A DNA stretch of 41,354 nucleotides, from assembly GCF_014180715.1 (NCBI RefSeq), contig NZ_JACEFC010000014.1:13059-54412 (forward strand), read 5' to 3'. Below the pieces are notes generated by a model, which saw only the letters and a list, made by a program, of their open reading frames with translations, was not told where the DNA came from and made no database searches. Positions 1 through 7,146 of this stretch are shown piece by piece; the first letter of the stretch is position 1, and each line of letters starts with the position of its first letter. The DNA is from Nocardioides stalactiti. GTDB lineage: Bacteria; Actinomycetota; Actinomycetes; Propionibacteriales; Nocardioidaceae. The position numbers and the translations under genes were made by a program.

Positions 1-809
1 GGGTAGGACCCGAGGAACACCGGGAGCCCGGAACGGACGCCGGCGGCGATGAGGCCGTAGGACAGCGCCAGGTTGCCGGTGATGTTGCGGTAGGTGCCGG
101 TCGGCAGCTTCGCGGGCTTGATCTCGTAGCGGACCACGAACGTCTCGGTGGTCTCACCGAAGTTCCAACCGGCCTTGAACGCTGCGAGGTTGGCGCCGAG
201 GATCGCCGCGTTCTTCTTGAACTTGGCCTCGAGGAACGTGGTGGTCGGCTCGGTCGGGCGGCCGTACATCCAGGACAGCAGGCCGAGGGCGAACATGTTC
301 TTCGCCCGCGCGGCGTCCTTGCGGGACAGGCCGAACTCGGCGACCGCGGCGACGGTCATCCCGGTCAGGTCGACCGGGTGGACCTGGAAGTCGCCCAGCG
401 GGTCGTTGGCGTCGCCGAGCAGGTCGATCGGGTTGACGTCGTAGCCGGCCTTGTCGAGGTTGCGCTTGGTGAAGTCGTGGGTGTCCACGATGATCGCCGC
501 GCCCTTGGGCAGGTCGCCCACGTTGGCCTTCAGTGCCGCTGGGTTCATCGCGACGAGGACGTCGGGGCGGTCTCCGGCGGTGAGGATGTCGTGGTCGGCG
601 AAGTGCACCTGGAACGAGGAGACCCCCGGGAGCGTGCCCTGAGGGGCCCGGATCTCTGCGGGGAAGTTGGGCAGGGTCACCAGGTCGTTGCCGAAGACGG
701 CCGACTCCTGGGTGAACCGGTCACCGGTCAGCTGCATGCCGTCACCGGAGTCACCGGCGAACCGGATGATCACCCTGTCGAGCTGCTTGACCTGCTTGGT
801 CTCACTCAC
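1..809 (-). CDS. korA: 2-oxoacid:ferredoxin oxidoreductase, alpha subunit (5' part)
   Basis: The open frame runs off the left edge, so only the N-terminal 269 residues are present. The start is GTG at 809-807, reading VSETKQVKQLDRVIIRFAGD. The early part (RFAGDSGDGMQLTG, PNFPAEIRAPQGT, GVSSFQVHF) is the gamma-type pyruvate/ketoisovalerate oxidoreductase domain that precedes the alpha domain in KorA-type proteins. The visible end (LALSYGLIAAG, LPVFLGSY) enters the thiamine-pyrophosphate-binding alpha domain. The family works with a KorB beta subunit to decarboxylate 2-oxoglutarate (or a related 2-oxoacid) to the acyl-CoA with ferredoxin as acceptor. In mycobacteria KorAB supports growth on fatty acids and cholesterol. 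korB would be expected just beyond the left edge. The promoter overlaps a KstR-like palindrome. The family is clear; the exact substrate is inferred. Confidence 0.93.
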   Translation of the reverse strand, partial: MSETKQVKQLDRVIIRFAGDSGDGMQLTGDRFTQESAVFGNDLVTLPNFPAEIRAPQGTLPGVSSFQVHFADHDILTAGDRPDVLVAMNPAALKANVGDLPKGAAIIVDTHDFTKRNLDKAGYDVNPIDLLGDANDPLGDFQVHPVDLTGMTVAAVAEFGLSRKDAARAKNMFALGLLSWMYGRPTEPTTTFLEAKFKKNAAILGANLAAFKAGWNFGETTETFVVRYEIKPAKLPTGTYRNITGNLALSYGLIAAGVRSGLPVFLGSY

Positions 810-840
810 TTGCGATCCACTTTCGTCCTGCACTCGCCTG

Positions 841-869
841 ATTCTAGAACCTGTTCCAGTTTTTGTCCT
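841..869 (-). promoter_or_regulatory. Probable korA promoter
   Basis: On the minus strand a -10 TAGAAT (846-841) lies 17 nt downstream of AGGACA (869-864), which matches the last four positions of the -35 consensus. The inferred transcript has a leader of roughly 25 nt before the GTG at 809. The call comes from sequence pattern only. Confidence 0.5.
845..858. promoter_or_regulatory. KstR-like operator overlapping the korA -10
   Basis: TAGAACCTGTTCCA fits the published KstR motif TnnAACnnGTTnnA exactly, and the palindrome extends to CTAGAACC/TGTTCCAG. KstR is the TetR-family repressor of sterol catabolism. A related TetR regulator with a similar site is equally possible. Overlap with the -10 would suit repression. 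Confidence 0.5.
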
Positions 870-881
870 GGACACGTGTCC
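870..881. promoter_or_regulatory. 12-bp perfect palindrome upstream of korA
   Basis: GGACACGTGTCC is a perfect palindrome directly behind the putative -35. It may be a second operator. No regulator can be assigned from sequence. Confidence 0.35.
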
Positions 882-1032
882 GACGTCTCTTCCGGGTCGG
901 GCGCGACGTCTGCCTCAATGCCGGCCCCACGATAGTCCGCGCCCGGCTCCGAGCGGAGTCCTCGCCAGTCGCTGAGAGGCCGACCCGGGTGACCTCACTC
1001 ACACCATCGGCCGGTTCCCGGCGTGCGTCAGC

Positions 1033-1061
1033 GTCCGCGTCGTCGGATCCGACACGCGGAC
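1033..1061. repeat. Composite dyad just upstream of the sulfate operon promoter
   Basis: GTCCGCGT (1033-1040) pairs with ACGCGGAC (1054-1061) around an inner palindrome TCGGATCCGA (1043-1052), giving about 13 bp with a small internal mismatch. It ends two bases before the putative -35. It could be an activator site or an upstream structural element. Confidence 0.45.
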
Positions 1062-1063
1062 AG

Positions 1064-1092
1064 TTGGCATTGAGTTACTAAAGTCTAGTAAT
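1064..1092 (+). promoter_or_regulatory. Probable sulfate operon promoter
   Basis: TTGGCA (1064-1069) is followed after 16 nt by TAGTAA(T) (1086-1092). This gives an mRNA leader of about 65 nt before sbp. The -10 lies inside the right arm of the inverted repeat at 1075-1091. Confidence 0.55.
1075..1091. promoter_or_regulatory. Candidate sulfur-responsive operator (inverted repeat)
   Basis: TTACTA-AAGTC-TAGTAA is a perfect 6-bp inverted repeat with a 5-nt spacer, placed between -35 and -10. The position suits a repressor. An Rrf2-type or other cysteine-metabolism regulator is plausible, but nothing in the sequence identifies it. Confidence 0.45.
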
Positions 1093-1164
1093 CTACCCAT
1101 CATTCACATGAAGGCCGTGCCTAACGGGGTATCGGTCGGGACATCAAGAGTGGAGCAGCAACAC

Positions 1165-2211
1165 ATGAACAAGACGATCAAGGCAACGGTGGTGGGTCTG
1201 ACCGGGATGCTTGCCCTGACCGCCTGCACCTCTGCCGGTGGTAGCGACTCCAAGGACACGCTCAACGTGGTGGCGTTCTCGGTGATGGAGGCGGCCAACG
1301 AGCCGGCCTTCGAGGCATTCCAGGACACCGACGCGGGCGAGGACATCGAGTTCGCCCCGTCGTACGGCGCTTCGGGCGACCAGAGCCGCGCCGTCGTCGA
1401 CGGCAAGGCCGCCGACTACGTGCACTTCTCCCTCGAGACCGACATGACCCGCCTCGTGGGCGAGGGCCTCGTGGCCGAGGACTGGAAGGAGCAGACGTCG
1501 ACCAACGGCATCGCGACCTCCTCGGTCGTGGTCTTCGTCGTCCGTGAGGGCAACCCGCTCGGCATCGACTCCTGGGACGACCTGGTCCAGGACGACGTCG
1601 AGGTGCTGACCCCCAACCCGGGCTCGTCCGGTTCGGCGCGCTGGAACATCCTCGCGGCGTGGGCGCACATCGTCGGCAACGGCGGCACCGAGAAGGAGGC
1701 GGAGGAGTACATCTCCGAGCTCCTCGCCAACACCCCGGCCCTGCCGGCCAGCGCCCGTGAGGCGACCTCGGCGTTCGTCGAGGGCGACCAGGACGTGCTC
1801 CTCTCCTACGAGAACGAGGCGATCCTCGCCAAGCAGAACGGTGAGGCCATCGACTACGTCGTGCCGACCGACACCCTGCTCATCGAGAACCCGGCTGCGA
1901 TCACCGAGGACGCCAAGGACGGCGCGCAGGACTTCCTCGACTTCGCCACCTCCGCCGAGGGCCAGGAGATCTACGCCGGCTTCGGCTTCCGCCCGGTCGC
2001 CGGTGTCGATGGTGTCGAGCTGCCCGAGGTCGAGGGTGCCAACGACCCGGCCAACCCGTTCCCGGCGCCCAACCAGCTGTTCACCATCGACGGTGACTTC
2101 GGCGGTTGGTCGGTGGCGGCGGAGAAGTTCTTCGCCGACGGTGAGGACGGCGAGCCGCTGGGCATCATCCCGCGTCTCATCGAAGAGTCCGGCTCGGACG
2201 CGCAGGAGTGA
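1165..2211 (+). CDS. sbp: Sulfate ABC transporter substrate-binding lipoprotein
   Basis: Encodes 348 residues. An upstream in-frame ATG exists at 1108, but ATG 1165 is preferred because it is followed directly by a lipoprotein signal (MNKTIKATVVGLTGML...LTAC, lipid-anchored Cys21) and preceded by GTGGAG. The family's sulfate-site motifs are visible: SYGASGDQSRAVVDGKAADY near residue 75, VVREGNPLGI, and TPNPGSSGSARWN. The protein should sit on the outer face of the membrane and deliver sulfate or thiosulfate to the CysT/CysW channel. It is the first gene of a tight operon with cysT, cysW and cysA. An inverted repeat over the promoter suggests sulfur-dependent control. A preference among sulfate, thiosulfate and molybdate cannot be read with certainty, but the neighbours favour sulfate. 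Confidence 0.95.
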   Translation: MNKTIKATVVGLTGMLALTACTSAGGSDSKDTLNVVAFSVMEAANEPAFEAFQDTDAGEDIEFAPSYGASGDQSRAVVDGKAADYVHFSLETDMTRLVGEGLVAEDWKEQTSTNGIATSSVVVFVVREGNPLGIDSWDDLVQDDVEVLTPNPGSSGSARWNILAAWAHIVGNGGTEKEAEEYISELLANTPALPASAREATSAFVEGDQDVLLSYENEAILAKQNGEAIDYVVPTDTLLIENPAAITEDAKDGAQDFLDFATSAEGQEIYAGFGFRPVAGVDGVELPEVEGANDPANPFPAPNQLFTIDGDFGGWSVAAEKFFADGEDGEPLGIIPRLIEESGSDAQE

Positions 2212-2217
2212 TCGGTC

Positions 2218-3072
2218 ATCGCTACTGCAGTTCTTGAAGCGACCGCCAGCCCGACGCCGCCGACGCGGCGCCGGGCTGGCGCCCGCTCGACACTGACGGC
2301 CGGGTCCTCCCTCGGGCTCGGCATCGCGGTCACCTGGTTCAGCCTGCTCGTGCTGGTCCCGCTGACCGCCATCGTCGCGACCTCCGCGGGTCGCGGCTGG
2401 TCCGGCTACATCGACACCCTCACCAACCCGCAGACCATGGCGGCGATCCAGCTGACCGTCGGCCAGGCCGCGCTCGTGACCGGCCTCAACGTGGTGATGG
2501 GCACGCTCATCGCCTGGGTCCTGGTCCGCGACCGGTTCTGGGGCAAGCGGATCCTCGACGTCGTCATCGACATCCCGTTCGCGCTGCCGACGATCGTCGC
2601 CGGACTGGTGCTGCTGGGTCTCTACGGCAACGGGAGCCCGATCGGGCTCGACTGGGCCTACACCGAGCGGGCGGTCATGCTCGCGCTCGCGTTCGTGACG
2701 CTGCCCTTCATCGTGCGCACGGTCCAGCCGGTGCTCGAGGAGCTCGACCACGACGTGGAGGAGGCGGCGGCCTCGCTCGGAGCCAAGCGGCTCACGATCT
2801 TCCGCCGGATCATCCTGCCGAGCCTGGTGCCGGCGATCACGGCCGGCGCGGCGCTGGCCTTCGCCCGGGCGATCGCGGAGTACGGCTCGCTGGTGCTGCT
2901 CAGCGGCAACAAGCCGTTCTCGACCGAGGTGGTCTCGGTGCGGGTGCTGTCCTTCATCGAGAACGGCAGCACGGAGTCCGCAGCGGCGGTCGCGAGCCTG
3001 ATGCTCGCGGTGGCGCTGGTGGTGATCGTCCTCCTCGACATCGTGCAGAGGCGGGTGTCGCGCCGTGGTTGA
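2218..3072 (+). CDS. cysT: Sulfate ABC transporter permease CysT, apparent ATC start
   Basis: This is the first inner-membrane permease of the sulfate transporter. It has about six membrane segments and the EAA-type coupling loop (EELDHDVEEAAASLGAKRLT). It is 284 residues from 2218, close to the usual ~277. The start is odd. The coding frame continues upstream without a stop to the sbp stop codon (2209-2211), yet no ATG, GTG or TTG occurs in frame until GTG 2350, which falls inside the first membrane helix (FSLLVLVPL). An ATC at 2218 lies 9 nt after AGGAG (2204-2208) and would give a natural N-terminus (ATAVLEATASPTPPTRRR). I therefore place the start there. A single-base sequence error changing ATG to ATC is the alternative. 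Only 6 nt separate it from sbp, so translation is probably coupled. Confidence 0.85.
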   Translation: MATAVLEATASPTPPTRRRAGARSTLTAGSSLGLGIAVTWFSLLVLVPLTAIVATSAGRGWSGYIDTLTNPQTMAAIQLTVGQAALVTGLNVVMGTLIAWVLVRDRFWGKRILDVVIDIPFALPTIVAGLVLLGLYGNGSPIGLDWAYTERAVMLALAFVTLPFIVRTVQPVLEELDHDVEEAAASLGAKRLTIFRRIILPSLVPAITAGAALAFARAIAEYGSLVLLSGNKPFSTEVVSVRVLSFIENGSTESAAAVASLMLAVALVVIVLLDIVQRRVSRRG

Positions 3073-3874
3073 GGTCTCGACTCCCGTGAAGTGGCTGCTC
3101 CGCCTGCTGGCGGTCGGCTACGTGTTCTTCCTCGTCGCCTGGCCGGTCACCACGATCGTCCGTGAGGCCTTCGCCGACGGCCTCGGCACCTTCGTCGACC
3201 TCTTCAGCGACGAGCAGGCCGTCAACGCCCTGACCCTGACCGCACAGGTGGCCGTTCAGGCCGTGCTCATCAACCTGGTGTTCGGCGTCGGCATCTCGCT
3301 GCTGCTGGTGCGCTACGAGTTCCCCGGCAAGCGGGTGCTCTCGGCGCTGATCGACCTGCCGATGGCGGTCTCCCCGGTCGTCGTCGGCCTGTCGCTGCTG
3401 CTCGTCTACAACGGGCGTGACGGCTGGTTCGGCAAGCACCTGGAGGAGTGGGGCATCCAGATCATCTTCAGCGGCACCGGCATGATCATGGCGACCTGCT
3501 TCGTCGCCCTGCCGCTGGTGATCCGCGAGGTCGTCCCGGTCCTCACCGAGATCGGTGACGACCAGGAGCAGGCCGCACGCAGTCTCGGCGCCAACGCGCG
3601 GCAGACGTTCCTGCGGATCACGCTGCCCAGCATCAAGTGGGCAGTGGTCTACGGCGTCGTGCTGAGCCTGGCCCGCAGCCTCGGCGAGTTCGGAGCGGTC
3701 AAGATCGTCTCCGGCAACGTCTCCAACCAGACCCAGACCGCGACGCTTCTCGTCGAGAAGCAGTACCAGAGCTTCGACCAGGCCGGCGCCTACGCCACCT
3801 CGTTCGTCCTCGCCTTCGTGAGCGTGCTCTGCATCGTCGTCGTGTCGATTCTTCGCCCGAAGGAGCACCACTGA
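3065..3874 (+). CDS. cysW: Sulfate ABC transporter permease CysW
   Basis: This is the second permease subunit (269 residues). It starts with GTG and overlaps cysT by 8 nt. It has six predicted membrane helices and the coupling-loop pattern [21 protein letters not shown], which docks on CysA. The sequence [19 protein letters not shown] is characteristic of CysW. It pairs with CysT to form the channel. The end overlaps cysA in a TGATG junction, which points to coupled translation. Family assignment is firm. Confidence 0.95.
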   Translation: MVEVSTPVKWLLRLLAVGYVFFLVAWPVTTIVREAFADGLGTFVDLFSDEQAVNALTLTAQVAVQAVLINLVFGVGISLLLVRYEFPGKRVLSALIDLPMAVSPVVVGLSLLLVYNGRDGWFGKHLEEWGIQIIFSGTGMIMATCFVALPLVIREVVPVLTEIGDDQEQAARSLGANARQTFLRITLPSIKWAVVYGVVLSLARSLGEFGAVKIVSGNVSNQTQTATLLVEKQYQSFDQAGAYATSFVLAFVSVLCIVVVSILRPKEHH

Positions 3875-4863
3875 TGTCCATCGAAGTAACCAACGTGACC
3901 AAGAAGTACGGCGACTTCTACGCCCTCGACGACGTCAGCGTCTCGCTGCCGACCGGTCAGCTCACGGCGCTGCTCGGGCCGTCGGGCGGTGGCAAGTCGA
4001 CCCTGCTGCGGATCATCGCCGGCCTCGACACCGCGGACAGCGGGTCCGTCGCGATCGAGGGGACGAACGCCACCAAGCTGCCCCCGCAGAAGCGCAACGT
4101 CGGCTTCGTCTTCCAGCACTACGCCGTCTTCAAGCACATGACGGTCGCGAAGAACGTGGCGTTCGGCCTGGAGATCCGCAAGACGCCGAAGGCGGAGGTG
4201 AAGCGCCGGGTGGGTGAGCTCCTCGAGCTCGTCCACCTCTCGCAGTTCGCCGACCGGCTGCCCTCACAGCTCTCCGGCGGCCAGCGGCAGCGGATGGCGC
4301 TGGCGCGCGCGCTCGCCGTCGAGCCGACGGTGCTGCTGCTCGACGAGCCGTTCGGTGCGCTCGACGCCAAGGTCCGCAAGGAGCTGCGGGAGTGGCTGCG
4401 CCGCCTCCACGACGAGGTCCACGTGACGACGGTGTTCGTGACCCACGACCAGGAGGAGGCCATGGAGGTCGCCGACGAGATCGTGGTCATCAACCAGGGC
4501 AGGGTCGAGCAGGTCGGCAGCCCCGACCAGCTGTACGACGAGCCGGCCAGCGACTTCGTCATGGGCTTCCTCGGCGAGGTCACCCGCCTCGGTCCCGTGC
4601 GGCTGCGACCGCACGACGTCGACGTCGTGGTCGAGCCGGGGCGTTCGGGATCCTTCCCCGGCACCGTCACCCGGATGCTGCGCGTCGGCTTCGAGGTGCG
4701 ACTCCAGGTCGAGCTCGACCCCGAGTTCAGCCGGGGCGACGAGCCGGTCTCCGTCGTGCTCTCGCGCGGTCACGCGCGGGCGCTCGACATCGAGCTCGGG
4801 TCGAAGGTGTGGCTGTCGGCCGCCGTCGGCGCCGTCACGGTGCCGGCCATGGTGGCCGTCTGA
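3874..4863 (+). CDS. cysA: Sulfate ABC transporter ATP-binding protein CysA
   Basis: Encodes 329 residues beginning [14 protein letters not shown]. The ATG shares its A with the cysW stop codon. All ABC ATPase motifs are present: Walker [10 protein letters not shown] at 35-43, Q-loop Gln81, signature LSGGQ at 133-137, Walker B LLLDEP at 154-159 and switch His191. The C-terminal ~110 residues form a TOBE-like regulatory domain (LRPHDVDVV). It powers sulfate import through CysT/CysW. It is the last gene of the operon and faces a convergent gene 16 nt away. No obvious terminator follows. Confidence 0.95.
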   Translation: MSIEVTNVTKKYGDFYALDDVSVSLPTGQLTALLGPSGGGKSTLLRIIAGLDTADSGSVAIEGTNATKLPPQKRNVGFVFQHYAVFKHMTVAKNVAFGLEIRKTPKAEVKRRVGELLELVHLSQFADRLPSQLSGGQRQRMALARALAVEPTVLLLDEPFGALDAKVRKELREWLRRLHDEVHVTTVFVTHDQEEAMEVADEIVVINQGRVEQVGSPDQLYDEPASDFVMGFLGEVTRLGPVRLRPHDVDVVVEPGRSGSFPGTVTRMLRVGFEVRLQVELDPEFSRGDEPVSVVLSRGHARALDIELGSKVWLSAAVGAVTVPAMVAV

Positions 4864-4879
4864 TCCCTGGCCCGAGCGG

Positions 4880-5347
4880 TCAGGAACCCTCGGTCCGTCG
4901 CTTGAGGGCTTCCGCGTGCCTGCGGAAGCCCTCGGCGACGCGTCCGGGTCCGGCCAACGCGACGAGCGGGCCGGAGAACTCCTCCCACGTGTCGTAGGTC
5001 GTGGGAGCGCCCGGCGACTGGGTGAGGCGTTGGTGCCGGGTGCCGCGCACCAGACCGAGCTTGGCCGGCAGCCCGGCATAGACGTAGGACAGCAACGCGG
5101 TCGTCGTACCGCCCGCGTCGGTGGCCGGCGGCTCGATCGCGGTGATGACCTCGGGGGACCGTGTCTCCTTGCCGTTGGCCCAGCGGACGGTCAGGACGAT
5201 CGGGTTGCCGACAGCGGCGGGCTGCGGGGTCTCCACCCGGAACAGGAAGGGGTTCCACTCGCCGTACGCCTGGGTGTCGAGCATGACGCCCCAGACGTCG
5301 GCGAGCGGTGCGTCGATCGTGACGCTGGCCCGAGGGTCAGCAGGCAT
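4880..5347 (-). CDS. SRPBCC (START-like) domain protein
   Basis: Encodes 155 residues. The opening ASVTIDAPLADVWGVMLD..AYGEWNPF is the first strand and helix of the SRPBCC/polyketide-cyclase-like fold, whose members bind hydrophobic ligands in a deep cavity. Later conserved parts include TYDTWEEFSGPL near the C-terminus. No catalytic residues can be named. The ATG start lies inside the 3' end of the upstream gene (11-nt overlap), so the two are probably co-transcribed. The ligand is unknown. Confidence 0.8.
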   Translation of the reverse strand: MPADPRASVTIDAPLADVWGVMLDTQAYGEWNPFLFRVETPQPAAVGNPIVLTVRWANGKETRSPEVITAIEPPATDAGGTTTALLSYVYAGLPAKLGLVRGTRHQRLTQSPGAPTTYDTWEEFSGPLVALAGPGRVAEGFRRHAEALKRRTEGS

Positions 5348-5585
5348 CGAGCTGCGTGCCGATGGCGCCGAGCGACTGGATCTGGGAGTCCCGGTCGACC
5401 TCGTCGTCCGAGGTCAGCAGGGTCGGGATCATCAGGCCGATGATCGCGGTCGCCTGTGCCTTCTCGATGCAGGTCTGCCGCTCGGCGTCCTCGCGGGCGC
5501 GTTCGTCGGCGCGCCAGACGAGGACGCTGTTGATCGCCACCAGCACGATCAGCGCTGCTAGCAGGGAAGCCAGGATCCGGTTCAT
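5337..5585 (-). CDS. Small membrane-anchored protein of unknown function
   Basis: Encodes 82 residues starting MNRILASLLAALIVLVAINSVLVW, a single N-terminal membrane helix or uncleaved signal. A polar stretch follows (RADERAREDAERQTCIEKAQ), with one cysteine there and one at the C-terminus. I do not recognise the family. The ATG is preferred over upstream extensions because a -10 hexamer TAGGGT lies 7 nt before it, implying a leaderless mRNA. It overlaps the SRPBCC gene. Confidence 0.65.
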   Translation of the reverse strand: MNRILASLLAALIVLVAINSVLVWRADERAREDAERQTCIEKAQATAIIGLMIPTLLTSDDEVDRDSQIQSLGAIGTQLDAC

Positions 5586-5592
5586 GCCGGTC

Positions 5593-5598
5593 ACCCTA
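5593..5598 (-). promoter_or_regulatory. -10 element, leaderless start of the 82-residue protein
   Basis: TAGGGT on the minus strand with 7 nt to the ATG at 5585. The spacing implies transcription starting at or next to the start codon. Confidence 0.5.
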
Positions 5599-5689
5599 GA
5601 GCGTTCCGGACGGGCGACCGGGCCCCCGACGGAATTAGCCCATATGGCCGATGGAACGCCCGGTCTCCGACTACTAGCGTCGACCGTTG

Positions 5690-5708
5690 GGCCCGGTATC
5701 TCCGGGCC
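5690..5708 (+). promoter_or_regulatory. Leader hairpin of the first decapeptide-repeat gene
   Basis: GGCCCGG-TATCT-CCGGGCC is a perfect 7-bp stem ending 40 nt before the ATG at 5749. A TAGCGTC element lies just upstream. The paralogous gene at 7147 has the same arrangement, so the hairpin is probably part of a shared leader. Confidence 0.45.
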
Positions 5709-5748
5709 TTCCCGGGCACCCCCCCTGCTATCTCGAGGACGGCTACGA

Positions 5749-6609
5749 ATGAGGCTTCCGCAAATCACGACCGGAAAGGTCCTGGCCGGCACCGCCATCG
5801 TGCTGCTCGCGACCACCGGGACGGCCTATGCGGCCAACACGGTCACCAGCTCCGACATCGTCAACGGCACGATCCAGACCGTCGACATCAAGAACGACGC
5901 CGTGACCAACGCCAAGATCGCTGACGACGCGGTCGGCAGCCTGCAGATCATCAACCAGTCGATCAAGGGCACCGACATCACCGACGGCACCGTCGGCAGC
6001 ATCGACATCCTCAACGAGACCATCGTGACCGCCGACATCCTCAACGGAGCCATCGCCAACGTGGACCTCGGCGCCGACTCGGTGACCTCGGCGAAGATCC
6101 TCAACGGGACGATCCTCTCCGTCGACCTCGCCAACGACTCGGTCAACGGCGACAAGATCGCCGACGGGTCGGTCACCACCGCCGACGTCCTCGACGGGAC
6201 CATCAACAGCGACGACGTGCAGAACGAGTCGTTGACCAACGCCGACCTGGGGACCGACTCGGTCCAAGCCCTGGAGATCCAGGACAACTCCATCGACGCC
6301 GGCGAGATCATCAACGACTCCCTGTTCGCCGCCGACCTCGGGCCCAACGCGGTCGGGTCGAGCGAGCTGGGAACGATCACCCAGCGCTCGGCGACCAGCG
6401 CGGTGATCGCCAGCGGGACCACCGGCTCGGTGACCGTCGCCTGTCTCGCGGGCGAGGACGTCCTCTCCGGAGGCAACGACGTGTCCAACCTCGGGATGGA
6501 GGTCATCGCGTCCCGCAGGAACGGTGCCAACGGGTGGGCGCTGTTCATCCGGAACGACAGTGGAGGCAACGCGACGGCCACGGTCCACGCCTACTGCCTC
6601 GCGTCGTAG
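5749..6609 (+). CDS. Secreted decapeptide-repeat protein (paralog 1)
   Basis: Encodes 286 residues. A signal peptide (MRLPQITTGKVLAGTAIVLLATTGTAYA) is followed by about sixteen 10-residue repeats of the type (D/E)I-x-N-x-(S/T)(I/V)-x-x-A, for example DILNETIVTA, DLGADSVTSA and EIQDNSIDAG. The regular spacing of hydrophobic residues suggests a solenoid such as a beta-helix. A ~75-residue non-repeat C-terminal domain contains two cysteines (VACLAGEDV and the final CLAS). ATG 5749 is chosen because the signal peptide begins there; the open frame extends further upstream without coding character. Repeats of this style are common in secreted actinobacterial proteins of unknown role. A near-duplicate lies 540 nt downstream. 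A surface or matrix role is only a guess. Confidence 0.85.
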   Translation: MRLPQITTGKVLAGTAIVLLATTGTAYAANTVTSSDIVNGTIQTVDIKNDAVTNAKIADDAVGSLQIINQSIKGTDITDGTVGSIDILNETIVTADILNGAIANVDLGADSVTSAKILNGTILSVDLANDSVNGDKIADGSVTTADVLDGTINSDDVQNESLTNADLGTDSVQALEIQDNSIDAGEIINDSLFAADLGPNAVGSSELGTITQRSATSAVIASGTTGSVTVACLAGEDVLSGGNDVSNLGMEVIASRRNGANGWALFIRNDSGGNATATVHAYCLAS

Positions 6610-6630
6610 TACGGGACGGGTGAGTTGCTG

Positions 6631-6999
6631 ATGAAACGTCCGATGAGGGCGCGAGGCGCCCGATCTGCAGTGCTGGCAGGTGTGGTCGCGGTGGCGTTGG
6701 CCACCGGTGGCCTGGCCTACGGGTCCGCTGCCGACGGCGACGAGGGGACCGCGGGGGTGTCGGTCGCCACCGGCACGCCGGTCGACAAGGGCGACGCCAC
6801 GGGCACGGCGAAGATCAAGCCGAAGCCCGGGGTCAAGCCGTCGAAGTCCGTCGCCCCGGGGTCGACGGCCGAGAAGAACCCGGTCATCCGGTCCCGCACG
6901 ACAGGGGCACGGGTGGTCGACAAGTCCGACAAGGGCAAGAAGAACGTCCGCCCGACCAAGGACGGCGGCAGGAAGAACGCCCCGATCACCCGGGGCTGA
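6631..6999 (+). CDS. Small secreted Lys/Pro-rich protein, unknown function
   Basis: Encodes 122 residues from ATG 6631, which has GGGTGAG six nt upstream; a TTG at 6625 is the alternative. A basic N-terminus and signal peptide (RSAVLAGVVAVALATGGLAYGSAA) precede a low-complexity tail rich in Lys, Pro, Gly and Thr (KIKPKPGVKPSKSV, KSDKGKKNVRPTKDGG), which is probably disordered. It lies only 21 nt after the first decapeptide-repeat gene, so it is probably in its operon. A strong hairpin terminator follows. No homologous family is recognised. Confidence 0.7.
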   Translation: MKRPMRARGARSAVLAGVVAVALATGGLAYGSAADGDEGTAGVSVATGTPVDKGDATGTAKIKPKPGVKPSKSVAPGSTAEKNPVIRSRTTGARVVDKSDKGKKNVRPTKDGGRKNAPITRG

Positions 7000-7027
7000 T
7001 CGCCGGACTTCCCCCACGCACGACCCC

Positions 7028-7058
7028 GTGGCCCGGTTCCCTCGTGGAGCCGGGCCAC
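7028..7058 (+). terminator. Hairpin terminator after the secreted-protein pair
   Basis: A 13-bp stem (7028-7040 with 7046-7058, one G:U pair) and a 5-nt loop CTCGT. It has no T-tract, as is usual in high-GC actinobacteria. Confidence 0.65.
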
Positions 7059-7092
7059 TGGTCTGCCCGGGCCTGCGCTAGTAGCGTCACTA

Positions 7093-7112
7093 CCCGGCTC
7101 GGAAGCGCCGGG
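7093..7112 (+). promoter_or_regulatory. Leader hairpin of the second decapeptide-repeat gene
   Basis: CCCGGC-N8-GCCGGG sits 34 nt before the ATG at 7147 and behind a TAGTAGCGTC element like that of paralog 1. Confidence 0.4.
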
Positions 7113-7146
7113 TGATCTCGGGCGATCACTTTCGCGAGGTCATGCC

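Larger units (their letters stand above)
810..1164. other. Intergenic region between divergent korA and the sulfate operon
   Basis: This 355-nt stretch has no credible gene. It holds the korA promoter and two palindromes at 841-881, a long dyad at 1033-1061, and the sulfate operon promoter and inverted repeat at 1064-1092. I see nothing between about 882 and 1032. Confidence 0.75.

Noticed and set aside
2208-2210. GTG at the sbp stop (GTGA overlap) as cysT start
   Set aside because: It is in a different frame from cysT and does not read into the permease.
1144-2751. 535-codon open frame on the minus strand across sbp and cysT
   Set aside because: Low-complexity Arg/Asp/Gly translation, antisense to two well-identified transporter genes.
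5850-6370. Possible DNA minisatellite or CRISPR-like repeat
   Set aside because: The 30-nt periodicity is imperfect and follows codon structure; it encodes the decapeptide repeats.
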